Of a stretch of 52,209 nt of DNA, positions 25,846 through 33,032 are shown piece after piece (the first letter of the stretch is position 1; every line of letters begins with the position of its first letter). Source of the stretch: Candidatus Apopatosoma intestinale (GTDB taxonomy: Bacteria; Bacillota; Clostridia; Oscillospirales; CAG-272); the NCBI GenBank assembly GCA_003524145.1, contig DODZ01000028.1, forward strand, positions 53,613 to 105,821. Reading direction: 5' to 3'. Both the position numbers and the translations under genes were made by a program. Under the pieces are notes generated by a model that was given only the letters and a program-made list of their open reading frames with translations, did not search any database and was not told where the DNA came from.

Positions 25846-25887
25846 TTTTGCGGCTTTTTAAAGCTTCTGCCGCAAAATGGCGGAAGC
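25846..25887 (+). promoter_or_regulatory. Two mutually exclusive leader hairpins
   Basis: Hairpin A pairs TTTTGCGGC (25846-25854) with GCCGCAAAA (25869-25877). Hairpin B pairs GCTTCTGCC (25863-25871) with GGCGGAAGC (25879-25887, one G-U). They share bases 25869-25871, so only one can form at a time. Neither is followed by a U-run. This may be a switch in the long leader; no known riboswitch class is recognised. Confidence 0.35.
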
Positions 25888-25904
25888 AAGAACGGAGGAG
25901 AAAT

Positions 25905-27953
25905 ATGGACAAAAGATTAAACCCCTTATTTACGCCATGGAAGATAGGAAACTGCGAGATAAAAAATCGCTTTGTTCTGACGAGCATGGGCGGCACAGAC
26001 CTTTTCGGCTGGATGGAGAAGAACCATTTTGACCGCGACGGCGCACGCTTCATCATGGAGGTGGCAAAGAACAATTGCGGTCTTGTCATGCCCGGATGTC
26101 AGCCTGTCTACAACCCGATGTTCGGTCAGTGGCTTTACAAAAACAAAAAAATGTATGACGATCTGGCAAAGTGGATGCCCGAATTTCATAAGACGGGGGC
26201 AAAGCTTTTTGTCCAGCTCACGGCTGGCTTCGGACGTTCCTTCACAATAAGTGAGATGATGGAGAAGCTCTATACAAACAAGGTTCTGCGTACCCTCAGC
26301 AAGCCCTTCATGGATCTTGATAAGATAACGGCATCGGCAAGCCCCTCGCCCAACCGCTGGTCGGACAAGGTGCCCTCCCGCGCGATGACTGTGGAGGAAA
26401 TTCACGAATTTGTGGAGGCTTTTGCCAAGTGTTCAAAGATGCTCATGGACGCAGGTGTAGACGGCGTGGAGGTTCATGCCGTTCACGAGGGCTATCTGCT
26501 CGACCAGTTCACGCTCGGCTATGTAAACAAGCGTACCGATGAATACGGCGGTTCTCTCGAAAACAGATATCGCTTTGCCGTTGAGATAGTGCAGGCGATA
26601 AAGAGAGAATGCGGCAAGGATTTCCCTGTTTCACTGCGTTACAGCGTCATTTCCAAGACAAAGGGTTTCCGTTCCGGCGCGCTTCCCGGCGAGGAATATA
26701 CTGAGGTAGGCAGAGATATGGAGGAATCCGAAAAAGCGGCAAAATATCTTCAGGATGCGGGCTACGATTGCCTCAACTGCGACAACGGCACCTATGACGC
26801 GTGGTACTGGGCACATCCTCCGATATATATGCCGGAAAACTGCAACCTTGCAGATGTTGAGCATATAAAGAAATTTGTAGATATTCCCGTCATCTGCGCG
26901 GGCAGACTTGACCCCGAAACGGCGGCGGACTCTGTTGCCGGAGGCAGGCTTGACGGCGCGGGATTTGCGCGTCAGTTCCTTGCCGACCAGCAGTGGATAA
27001 CCAAACTGATGGCGGATGAGGGCGACGATATCCGTCCCTGCATACTCTGCCACAACGGATGCTTCAATATGTGCCACTATAAAGGGGTACCGAATGATCA
27101 GGCACTTTCCGACAGCCTGCATTTAGCGCGTTGTGCCGTCAATGCCGAGACAATGCAGTGGAATAAGCATTATATAAAGAAAACAAATTCGCCGAAAACC
27201 GTGCATATCATAGGCGGCGGTATCGGCGGTATGGAGACGGCAAGAGTGCTGAAGCTCCGCGGGCATAATCCGATAATTCACGAGAAGAGCGGCGAGCTCG
27301 GAGGTGCCTTCATTGCGGCAAGCGCGGAATCATACAAGGGCAAGCTGCGCGACCTGCTTGCGTGGTACAAGCGCCGGATGGAGAAGCTCGGCATAGAGGT
27401 TCGCCTGAATGACGAGGTTAAGGATATCGCCGCCTTCGGCGGAAATCCCGTAGTAATCGCCACAGGCGCCACACCGAGACTGCTTCGCCATGTCCCCGGA
27501 TATGAAAAGATGGTGGAAGCCTGCGAATATCTGCGCGGCACAAAGCCTGTCGGCGAGCGGGTGGCTGTCATAGGCGGAGGGCTTACAGGCTCCGAGATAG
27601 CATATGAGCTGGCGCTCGGCGGCAAAAAGCCGGTCATTGTGGAGATGAAAAATGACCTCATAGCGCAGACAGGCGTCTGCCTTGCAAATTCATCTTATCT
27701 GCGCGAGTGGTTTGCGCTTCACGAGATTCCCGTTTACCTCGAGACGACGCTGAAGGAGGTAAAGGACGGCGCTGTTATCTGCACTGATAAGGCAGGCAAG
27801 GATATCACAATAGAATGCGACAGCGTGATAAGCTGTGCGGGCTATATTCCCGCACCGCTCGCGGCTAAGGGACATCTTGTCGGCGACTGCAAGAGCGTCG
27901 GTAATCTTCGCACGGTAGTATGGAACGCATACGAAGTCGCGATGAAAATATAA
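25905..27953 (+). CDS. NADH:flavin oxidoreductase, enoate reductase type (OYE + 4Fe-4S + FAD/NAD domains)
   Basis: A 682-residue flavoprotein. The N-terminal Old Yellow Enzyme TIM-barrel (about 1-370) carries VHAVHEGYLLDQF (about 189-201) and NKRTDEYGGSLENRYRF, features shared with BaiCD/BaiH and other gut enoate reductases. A CxxCxxxC motif (CILCHNGC, about 380-387) plus the Cys of RCAVNAE (about 409) bind a 4Fe-4S cluster. The C-terminal half has the FAD loop GGGIGGMETA (about 430) and a second dinucleotide loop GGGLTGSE (about 563). Family members reduce activated C=C bonds using NAD(P)H. The ATG at 25905 follows ACGGAGGAG. It is first in an operon with both aconitase-X subunits, so its substrate may be the product of that dehydratase. 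Confidence 0.93.
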   Translation: MDKRLNPLFTPWKIGNCEIKNRFVLTSMGGTDLFGWMEKNHFDRDGARFIMEVAKNNCGLVMPGCQPVYNPMFGQWLYKNKKMYDDLAKWMPEFHKTGAKLFVQLTAGFGRSFTISEMMEKLYTNKVLRTLSKPFMDLDKITASASPSPNRWSDKVPSRAMTVEEIHEFVEAFAKCSKMLMDAGVDGVEVHAVHEGYLLDQFTLGYVNKRTDEYGGSLENRYRFAVEIVQAIKRECGKDFPVSLRYSVISKTKGFRSGALPGEEYTEVGRDMEESEKAAKYLQDAGYDCLNCDNGTYDAWYWAHPPIYMPENCNLADVEHIKKFVDIPVICAGRLDPETAADSVAGGRLDGAGFARQFLADQQWITKLMADEGDDIRPCILCHNGCFNMCHYKGVPNDQALSDSLHLARCAVNAETMQWNKHYIKKTNSPKTVHIIGGGIGGMETARVLKLRGHNPIIHEKSGELGGAFIAASAESYKGKLRDLLAWYKRRMEKLGIEVRLNDEVKDIAAFGGNPVVIATGATPRLLRHVPGYEKMVEACEYLRGTKPVGERVAVIGGGLTGSEIAYELALGGKKPVIVEMKNDLIAQTGVCLANSSYLREWFALHEIPVYLETTLKEVKDGAVICTDKAGKDITIECDSVISCAGYIPAPLAAKGHLVGDCKSVGNLRTVVWNAYEVAMKI

Positions 27954-27965
27954 GAAAGGCGGGAT

Positions 27966-29258
27966 ATGAAAATGGAATACAAAATGAGGCTTTCGGCAGA
28001 GCAGAAAGCCATACTTGAGGGGAGCAAGGGCGAGACGCTCGCAAAGGTGATGGAAACTCTCGTGCGCTACGGAGAGCTTTTCGGCGCGGATGAGATGGTG
28101 CCTGTCACAAGCGAATACAATCATCTCGTCACCTCATTCGGACTTAAGGCGCTGGCACCTGTATATGCGCTCATGGATAAGCTTATCGAAGCGGGCGCGG
28201 TATCAAAGCAGAAATTTTCGGCAGACCCCCGTCCGCTCGATAAAAACGTTCCGAGCAGTTTTCTGCAGAATTTTGTTTTTAATAAATTCATGTATACAAA
28301 GCAGGATTTCTATGAGGGACAGCTTGAAAAGCTCGGACTTATGGCTCCCGATGCTTTCACCTGCACCTGCTATATGAACGAGGTCGGCAATACGCCGAAA
28401 AAGGGAGATATCCTCTCATGGTCGGAATCCTCCGCCGTTGTCTATGCAAATTCCGTGCTCGGCGCACGCTGCAACAGAAACTCGGGTATCATCGACCTCA
28501 TGGGTTCCGTAGTCGGCTATGTTCCGTCCTTCGGTTTCCTCAAGGATGAGGGCAGAAAGGCAACATGGATAGTCGAAGTGAAAACAACGAAAAAACCCGA
28601 AGCCCAGCTGCTCGGTTCCGCCATCGGCATGAAGGTGATGGAGGAGGTTCCGTATATCAGAGGGCTTGATAAATGGCTCGGCACGCTCGATGAGGATGCG
28701 AAAACATATCTCAAGGATTTCGGCGCGGCTACGGCTTCAAACGGCGCCGTAGGTCTCTACCATGTCGAGGGAATAACACCCGAGGCTGTTGAGCAGGGCG
28801 AGAGCCTGATAAAGGAAAATGCAAAGGTTTATACCATCGACGACGCGGAACTGCAGAGGGTTTATGACAGCTATCCCGTCATCTGGAAAAATAAAGAAGC
28901 AAAGCCGAAGCTCTGCTTTATGGGTTGTCCTCATATGAGCCTCAATCAGCTCATGTCATGGACGGATAAGATAGAGGCGGCGCTGAAGGCGGCGGGAAAC
29001 TCCAAGGTGGTTATACCCACGGTATTTACAGCCGCACCTGCTGTTCTGAAGGAATTTGAAAAGACGCCGTATGCCGAGCGGCTGAAAAAGACGGGCGTAA
29101 TAACAAGCTACATCTGCCCGCTCATGTATATGAATAATCCGCTCAGCGCAAAAATGCCTGTTATCACTTCGAGCAATAAGCTCAGAACATATACAAGCGC
29201 AAGGTATTACACAGATGACGAGATACTTGCCGAAATCACGAAAGGGGGCAAAGAATAA
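27966..29258 (+). CDS. Aconitase X catalytic (large) subunit
   Basis: A 430-residue AcnX (formerly DUF521) protein. Diagnostic blocks are MRLSAEQKAILEGSKG at the start, FTCTCYMNEVGNTPKKGD (about 131-148), the WSESSAVVYANSVLGARCNRN stretch (152-172) and GCPHMSLNQ (about 319). Cysteines at 133/135, near 169 and in GCPH are candidates for iron-sulfur or substrate binding. Characterised AcnX enzymes are dehydratases: cis-3-hydroxy-L-proline dehydratase in bacteria and phosphomevalonate dehydratase in archaea. Which hydroxy acid this one uses is unknown. Ribosome site AAAGGCGGG; it lies 12 bases after the reductase gene and overlaps the small-subunit start by one base. Confidence 0.9.
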   Translation: MKMEYKMRLSAEQKAILEGSKGETLAKVMETLVRYGELFGADEMVPVTSEYNHLVTSFGLKALAPVYALMDKLIEAGAVSKQKFSADPRPLDKNVPSSFLQNFVFNKFMYTKQDFYEGQLEKLGLMAPDAFTCTCYMNEVGNTPKKGDILSWSESSAVVYANSVLGARCNRNSGIIDLMGSVVGYVPSFGFLKDEGRKATWIVEVKTTKKPEAQLLGSAIGMKVMEEVPYIRGLDKWLGTLDEDAKTYLKDFGAATASNGAVGLYHVEGITPEAVEQGESLIKENAKVYTIDDAELQRVYDSYPVIWKNKEAKPKLCFMGCPHMSLNQLMSWTDKIEAALKAAGNSKVVIPTVFTAAPAVLKEFEKTPYAERLKKTGVITSYICPLMYMNNPLSAKMPVITSSNKLRTYTSARYYTDDEILAEITKGGKE

Positions 29259-29701
29259 TGAAAACATTCAAGGGAAGAGTAGTAGCCGCAGGAGAGCTGA
29301 CGGCAGAGGCGCTTGTTTCGCACGGCGGACTCAATACACTCGCTTCATTTCAGAAGGCGCTCCAGTTCGGCGATAAGACCGCAACCTGCGGCGACCAGAA
29401 TAACCCCGATCTCTACGGCAAGAAAATGCTCGGCAAGGCGCTCTGCCTGCCTATGACCATAGGCTCGACGACGGGCGGTCTCGTGCTTTATTGTGCCTGC
29501 GCCATGGGGCGTCAGCCCGCCTGCATGCTTTTCTCCGAGCCGATAGATTCGCTTGCCGCCGCGGGAGCAATCCTTTCCGATGTATGGCTCGAGGGCACGC
29601 CGCTACCCGTAATCGACTGCCTCGGCGAAGAATTTCTCGCCTATGTGAAAGACGGCATGCAGATAAGCATCAAAAAGGACGGCACGGTTACAGTTGAGTA
29701 A
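29258..29701 (+). CDS. Aconitase X swivel (small) subunit
   Basis: A 147-residue AcnX small subunit (formerly DUF126). It begins FKGRVVAAGELTAEALVS, a typical opening, and has the substrate loop IGSTTGG (68-74) where other members have RGS.sGS, then DSLAAAGAILSDVWLEGTPLPVID. In AcnX type II enzymes the catalytic and swivel domains are separate proteins that form one active site, exactly as here. It is translationally coupled to the large subunit (TAATG). The loop departs from the usual Arg-Gly-Ser, which may reflect a different substrate. Confidence 0.9.
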   Translation: MKTFKGRVVAAGELTAEALVSHGGLNTLASFQKALQFGDKTATCGDQNNPDLYGKKMLGKALCLPMTIGSTTGGLVLYCACAMGRQPACMLFSEPIDSLAAAGAILSDVWLEGTPLPVIDCLGEEFLAYVKDGMQISIKKDGTVTVE

Positions 29702-29723
29702 TATGAAAGGCAGGACTGTAAAT

Positions 29724-30203
29724 ATGAAACGGATATTTTCCGCTTTGTGCATTATTATCGCGCTGGCATTTCTGCTCGGCTCTTGCGGCTATAATGACTA
29801 CAGGAGCAAAATATCAAAGGCGCTCGGAATAGATATTCCGAGCGGTGCACCGATGAAAAGCATTGATACGCACGGCGGCTTCAACGGCGATGGTGCTACA
29901 TGGGTATCGGTCGGTTTTACTTCCGGCAAAAATCCCATAGAGCAGATAAAAAACAACTCCGACTGGAAGCAGCTCCCGCTTGATGAGGTAGCGGAGTTTT
30001 TGGCGCATGACCTGAAGATTCAACTCGATAAGGGCGAGGCATCTCTCATGCCTGATGTTAAAAACGGATATTATATAGTCATAGACAGGCACAGCCAAAA
30101 GAATGAAAATGACGATATTCTCGGCAGAGCATCATATAATTTCACCATAGCAATCTATGATACGGATGCCAATATCCTCTACTATTGCGAATTTGATACC
30201 TAA
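29724..30203 (+). CDS. Hypothetical lipoprotein in the aconitase X operon
   Basis: A 159-residue protein that I do not recognise. The ATG at 29724 gives a clean signal peptide MKRIFSALCIII with lipobox LGSC (Cys21); the frame is open 10 codons upstream. The mature domain is soluble and mixed alpha-beta, with DTHGGFNGDGATWVSVGF near 45 and a C-terminal strand YNFTIAIYDTDANILYYCEF. It starts 22 bases after the AcnX small subunit and ends at a strong terminator, so it is likely co-transcribed with the reductase and AcnX. A membrane-attached accessory role is possible but unproven. The ribosome site (AAGGCAGGA) is somewhat distant. Confidence 0.72.
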   Translation: MKRIFSALCIIIALAFLLGSCGYNDYRSKISKALGIDIPSGAPMKSIDTHGGFNGDGATWVSVGFTSGKNPIEQIKNNSDWKQLPLDEVAEFLAHDLKIQLDKGEASLMPDVKNGYYIVIDRHSQKNENDDILGRASYNFTIAIYDTDANILYYCEFDT

Positions 30204-30208
30204 GAGAA

Positions 30209-30245
30209 AGACAGCCGCCCATCGGGCGGCTGTCTCATATTTTTA
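30209..30245 (+). terminator. Terminator of the reductase-aconitase X operon
   Basis: Perfect 11-bp stem GACAGCCGCCC / GGGCGGCTGTC with loop ATC, followed by TCATATTTTT, 6 bases after the lipoprotein stop. Confidence 0.92.
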
Positions 30246-30261
30246 CAGTGCTTTTTAATTT

Positions 30262-30357
30262 TTAAACTGCAACGGCTTCTTCCTCGCTTTTCTTGTTTTT
30301 TGTCTTATATATACCCGCGAAATCAGAGGCAATCCGAAAAGGTATTGCCTCTGATAA
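30262..30357 (-). other. Open tail in the ohyA frame downstream of its stop codon
   Basis: In the same frame as ohyA, after two stop codons, 31 sense codons run to a TAA at 30262 and end in a charged tail (IYKTKNKKSEEEAVAV). This resembles the C-terminal end of a cytoplasmic or membrane protein but has no start codon or ribosome site. It may be a gene remnant or chance. The oleate hydratase itself is already full length, so a simple extension is unlikely. Confidence 0.2.
30323..30354 (-). terminator. Perfect 11-bp hairpin downstream of ohyA
   Basis: TCAGAGGCAAT (30323-30333) pairs with ATTGCCTCTGA (30344-30354). It is 22 bases past the ohyA stop. The U-run is weak (TTTCGCGGG), so termination efficiency is uncertain. 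Confidence 0.6.
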
Positions 30358-30375
30358 TTATGCGTGCTTATCGAT

Positions 30376-32169
30376 TTATTTTATGAGTCCGCTTTCTTTG
30401 AGAAGTATTTCGATATCAGTGCCCTGAACCTTCTTCATGACAACCTTGAGAAGCTCTTTTTCCTTGAAGGAGAGCTTGATATCGGTTATCGGCTGCTTAT
30501 CTATGGCATAGTAGCAGGCACGCAGAAGCTCGCGGACATCGTATTTGCTGCCCCAGACCTCGGGAACGCCGCGGTCGATATCGAGCAGTGTATAGACTGA
30601 TTCCATACCGGTGCGCATGGAATATTCAGTTGTGAAGATGGTATCGCGGGGTGTCTCGGCAAACTGACCGATGAAAGCGAAGTTTACTGCACCGTCCGGC
30701 ACAACCTTCGGGCGGTCGGATTCTTTTCTCGGCTGGAAGAACGCATTTATATAAGGCATATAGCAGGTCGTGGTGTTGCAGGCATCCTTTGCGAGTGCGT
30801 CGATTTTTTCCGTGGGTACGCCGATGTGATAGAGCCACTCGCGGCAGACCTCTTCGCCTGTGCAATCGCGCATAGCTTTCTTTACATAGTTGCCATCCTT
30901 ATTTGTATTGAGGGAGTACAGCCATACGAGAACCATGTTCTTATCCTGAGATTTGAACTGCGGCTGGCGGTTTATCGTCCATGAGAGATACCAGTTTTCG
31001 GTGCTGTCCTTTACGGTGACGATGCCGCCTGTAGTTACTTTGCCGGCACGCGGGTCGCGCTTGCAGATATTCATGATATATCTGATTACTTCTTCATTTG
31101 AGGTGGCAACGGTAGCGCTCATCCAGTTTGTGGCGTCGACATTTCCGCAGAATTTTTCGGGATTGCCGTATTCGCCGTTCTTTGCCTGAGCGGCGATAGC
31201 TTTCCACATATCCCATGATTCGCCGTAGCCGTTCTTTACGCCGGAAAGGTCGGGAGCATGCGTCTGGTCGCCGTAGCACGAGGTGTCCGTGCAGCAGCCG
31301 TTTGTGATGAATACGAGATCGTCCTCGATGAGGTCGATTGTCTGCTCTTTGCCGTCCTTGACATAGACAATCTGCTTTGCAACCTTTTTGTTGCCCTCTG
31401 TTTCGATTATCACATTTTTGACATCCATGCCGTATTCGATGCACACACCGTGAGACTCGAGATATTTTACGAGAGGCAGTATCATGCTCTCATACTGATT
31501 GTATTTTGTGAAGCGGAGCGCGCTGAAATCGGGCAGACCGTCGATATGATGGACATAGCGGCAGAGATAGCGCTTCATTTCAAGTGCGCTGGACCAGCGC
31601 TGGAAAGCGAACATTGTTTGCCAATAGAGCCAGAAGTTCGTCTGCCAGAAGCTGTCGGGGAGCACCTCCGAAATCTTCTTGTCCTCGAGGTCTTTTTCGG
31701 GGGTGAGGAAGAGCTTGGAGAGAGCCATTGCGGATTCCTTATCGAGCGCGAATTTCTTATCCGTATGCGCGTCCTCGCCGCGGTTTACCGTGGCACGGCA
31801 AAGGGAATAGTTCGGGTCATGCTTATTGAGCCAGTAGTATTCGTCGAGAACGGATACTCCGGGTGTTTCTATAGAGGGCACATCGCGGAACGTATCCCAC
31901 ATTACCTCGAAATGGTTGTCCATTTCGCGTCCGCCGCGCATATAGAAGCCCTTTGTTATATCCTTGCGTCCGTCGCAGCTGCCTCCGGCAAGCTCCAGCT
32001 TTTCAAGAAGGTGAATGTGCTTGCCTTTCATCTGTCCGTCGCGCACAAGGTAGAAGGCTGCCGTGAGTCCGGCAAGACCGGTGCCGATGATATAAGCCGA
32101 TTTTTTGTCAACATCCTTCGGTTTCTCGGGATGAGCGAATGATTCATAAGTTCCTGCTGAGTAATACAT
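30376..32169 (-). CDS. ohyA: Oleate hydratase
   Basis: A 597-residue FAD-dependent fatty-acid hydratase (formerly myosin-cross-reactive antigen). The FAD loop is GTGLAGL (29-35), followed by GGREMDNHFE (79-88) in which Glu82 matches the catalytic Glu of characterised enzymes, then the large substrate domain and a C-terminal helical membrane-binding tail. It adds water to cis-9 double bonds of oleate and linoleate to give 10-hydroxy acids, a known detoxification of host or dietary unsaturated fatty acids. Ribosome site CAGGAGG and its own promoter at 32203-32230. A TetR-type regulator and an ABC exporter lie immediately upstream on the same strand. Confidence 0.96.
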   Translation of the reverse strand: MYYSAGTYESFAHPEKPKDVDKKSAYIIGTGLAGLTAAFYLVRDGQMKGKHIHLLEKLELAGGSCDGRKDITKGFYMRGGREMDNHFEVMWDTFRDVPSIETPGVSVLDEYYWLNKHDPNYSLCRATVNRGEDAHTDKKFALDKESAMALSKLFLTPEKDLEDKKISEVLPDSFWQTNFWLYWQTMFAFQRWSSALEMKRYLCRYVHHIDGLPDFSALRFTKYNQYESMILPLVKYLESHGVCIEYGMDVKNVIIETEGNKKVAKQIVYVKDGKEQTIDLIEDDLVFITNGCCTDTSCYGDQTHAPDLSGVKNGYGESWDMWKAIAAQAKNGEYGNPEKFCGNVDATNWMSATVATSNEEVIRYIMNICKRDPRAGKVTTGGIVTVKDSTENWYLSWTINRQPQFKSQDKNMVLVWLYSLNTNKDGNYVKKAMRDCTGEEVCREWLYHIGVPTEKIDALAKDACNTTTCYMPYINAFFQPRKESDRPKVVPDGAVNFAFIGQFAETPRDTIFTTEYSMRTGMESVYTLLDIDRGVPEVWGSKYDVRELLRACYYAIDKQPITDIKLSFKEKELLKVVMKKVQGTDIEILLKESGLIK

Positions 32170-32202
32170 GGAAAACCTCCTGAAAATTTATTTTACGACT
32201 AT

Positions 32203-32230
32203 ATTATAGCCCGTTTTCCGAGGTTTTCAA
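32203..32230 (-). promoter_or_regulatory. ohyA promoter
   Basis: Minus strand: -35 TTGAAA (32225-32230), 16-base spacer, -10 TATAAT (32203-32208). The -10 lies inside the palindrome CTATAATATAG. The -35 context TTGAAAAC is the same as in the tetR promoter. Confidence 0.65.
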
Positions 32231-32238
32231 TAAGCAGA

Positions 32239-32275
32239 AAAAGCTCCGTGATAAATCATTTATCACGGAGCTTTT
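32239..32275 (-). terminator. Terminator of the TetR-type regulator gene
   Basis: AAAAGCTCCGTGATAAA (32239-32255) pairs perfectly with TTTATCACGGAGCTTTT (32259-32275) around a 3-base loop; leftwards it ends in TTTTTCTGC. It sits between the regulator and ohyA, so ohyA needs its own promoter. Confidence 0.92.
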
Positions 32276-32317
32276 ATCTGTAAAAACTTTTATCATTTTG
32301 CCTGTTTTGATAAAAAA

Positions 32318-32872
32318 TCATATTTTGAAGCGCAGAAGCGCATCCGAGACGGAATCCTTTATCAGTATTGCCAGCTTGTCCACTATCTGTTTTGGTTCGG
32401 TTTTCATGCCGTCCTTTATCCAGTCGAGCATGATGCCTATGAATATATAGGAATACACACGCGCGATAAATTCCTTATCCTCCTCGCGCACTGTTATATC
32501 CGCCGACTGCTCGTTGATAACGCCCATGATGAGATTATCTGTCAGCGGTTTCAGATATTTTTCCACCTGCTCATGGTCGATGCAATGATAAACATTCATG
32601 ACAAAAGGCTTATTTTCGAGCACAGCCCGGAATATATTCAAAAGACCCTCCTGCCATGTGTCATGCGTTTTCTTTTCCTCCAGCGCTTTTCGTGCATCCT
32701 CAAGGCATGACCATTCCACAAGGTCATAAATATCCTTGAAATGATAATAGAAGGTCATGCGGTTTATGCCGCAGTCCTCGGCAATATCGCTTATCGTGAT
32801 TTTGGTAAGCGGCTTTTTGAGCAGGAGATTTTTCAGAGACTGTTCAAGCGCTCTCTTAGTTATCTGTGACAT
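32318..32872 (-). CDS. TetR-type transcriptional regulator (DhaS-like C-terminal domain)
   Basis: A 184-residue regulator. The N-terminal DNA-binding domain is ITKRALEQSLKNLL... with the helix-turn-helix ITISDIAEDCGINRMTFYYHF (about 23-43), and the C-terminal domain resembles the DhaS/TetR_C_8 group. I chose the ATG at 32872 because CCGGAGGT lies 6 bases upstream; the open frame extends 56 codons further but runs through its promoter. It lies between ohyA and an ABC exporter, all on one strand. A palindrome over its own -35 box suggests autoregulation; unsaturated fatty acids are a plausible ligand, by context only. Confidence 0.9.
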   Translation of the reverse strand: MSQITKRALEQSLKNLLLKKPLTKITISDIAEDCGINRMTFYYHFKDIYDLVEWSCLEDARKALEEKKTHDTWQEGLLNIFRAVLENKPFVMNVYHCIDHEQVEKYLKPLTDNLIMGVINEQSADITVREEDKEFIARVYSYIFIGIMLDWIKDGMKTEPKQIVDKLAILIKDSVSDALLRFKI

Positions 32873-32930
32873 TTTTACCTCCGGTAAAAATTTTCCGGAT
32901 TTGTGTCCGAAATAATCATGCCTTATATAA

Positions 32931-32963
32931 AATATACCATATTCTTCGACAGTTTTCAACTGT
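32931..32963 (-). promoter_or_regulatory. tetR promoter with palindromic operator candidate
   Basis: Minus strand: -35 TTGAAA (32954-32959), 17-base spacer, -10 TATATT (32931-32936). The palindrome ACAGTT-TTC-AACTGT (32949-32963) covers the -35 box, the expected position for a TetR-family operator. Confidence 0.6.
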
Positions 32964-32984
32964 TTAATTGTTAATTTTACTTTA

Positions 32985-33028
32985 CATTTAAAAAAGAAAA
33001 AGGGAACCCGCACAGAGGGATTCCCTTT
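32985..33028 (-). terminator. Terminator of the ABC exporter operon
   Basis: Leftwards: AAAGGGAA (complement of 33021-33028) pairs with TTCCCTTT (complement of 32999-33006), followed by TTCTTTTTT. It begins 5 bases after the stop of the exporter gene. Confidence 0.85.
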
Positions 33029-33032
33029 GAAG

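Noticed and set aside
31258..32142. 294-codon plus-strand open frame
   Set aside because: Antisense of oleate hydratase; the real gene has intact motifs, a ribosome site and a promoter.
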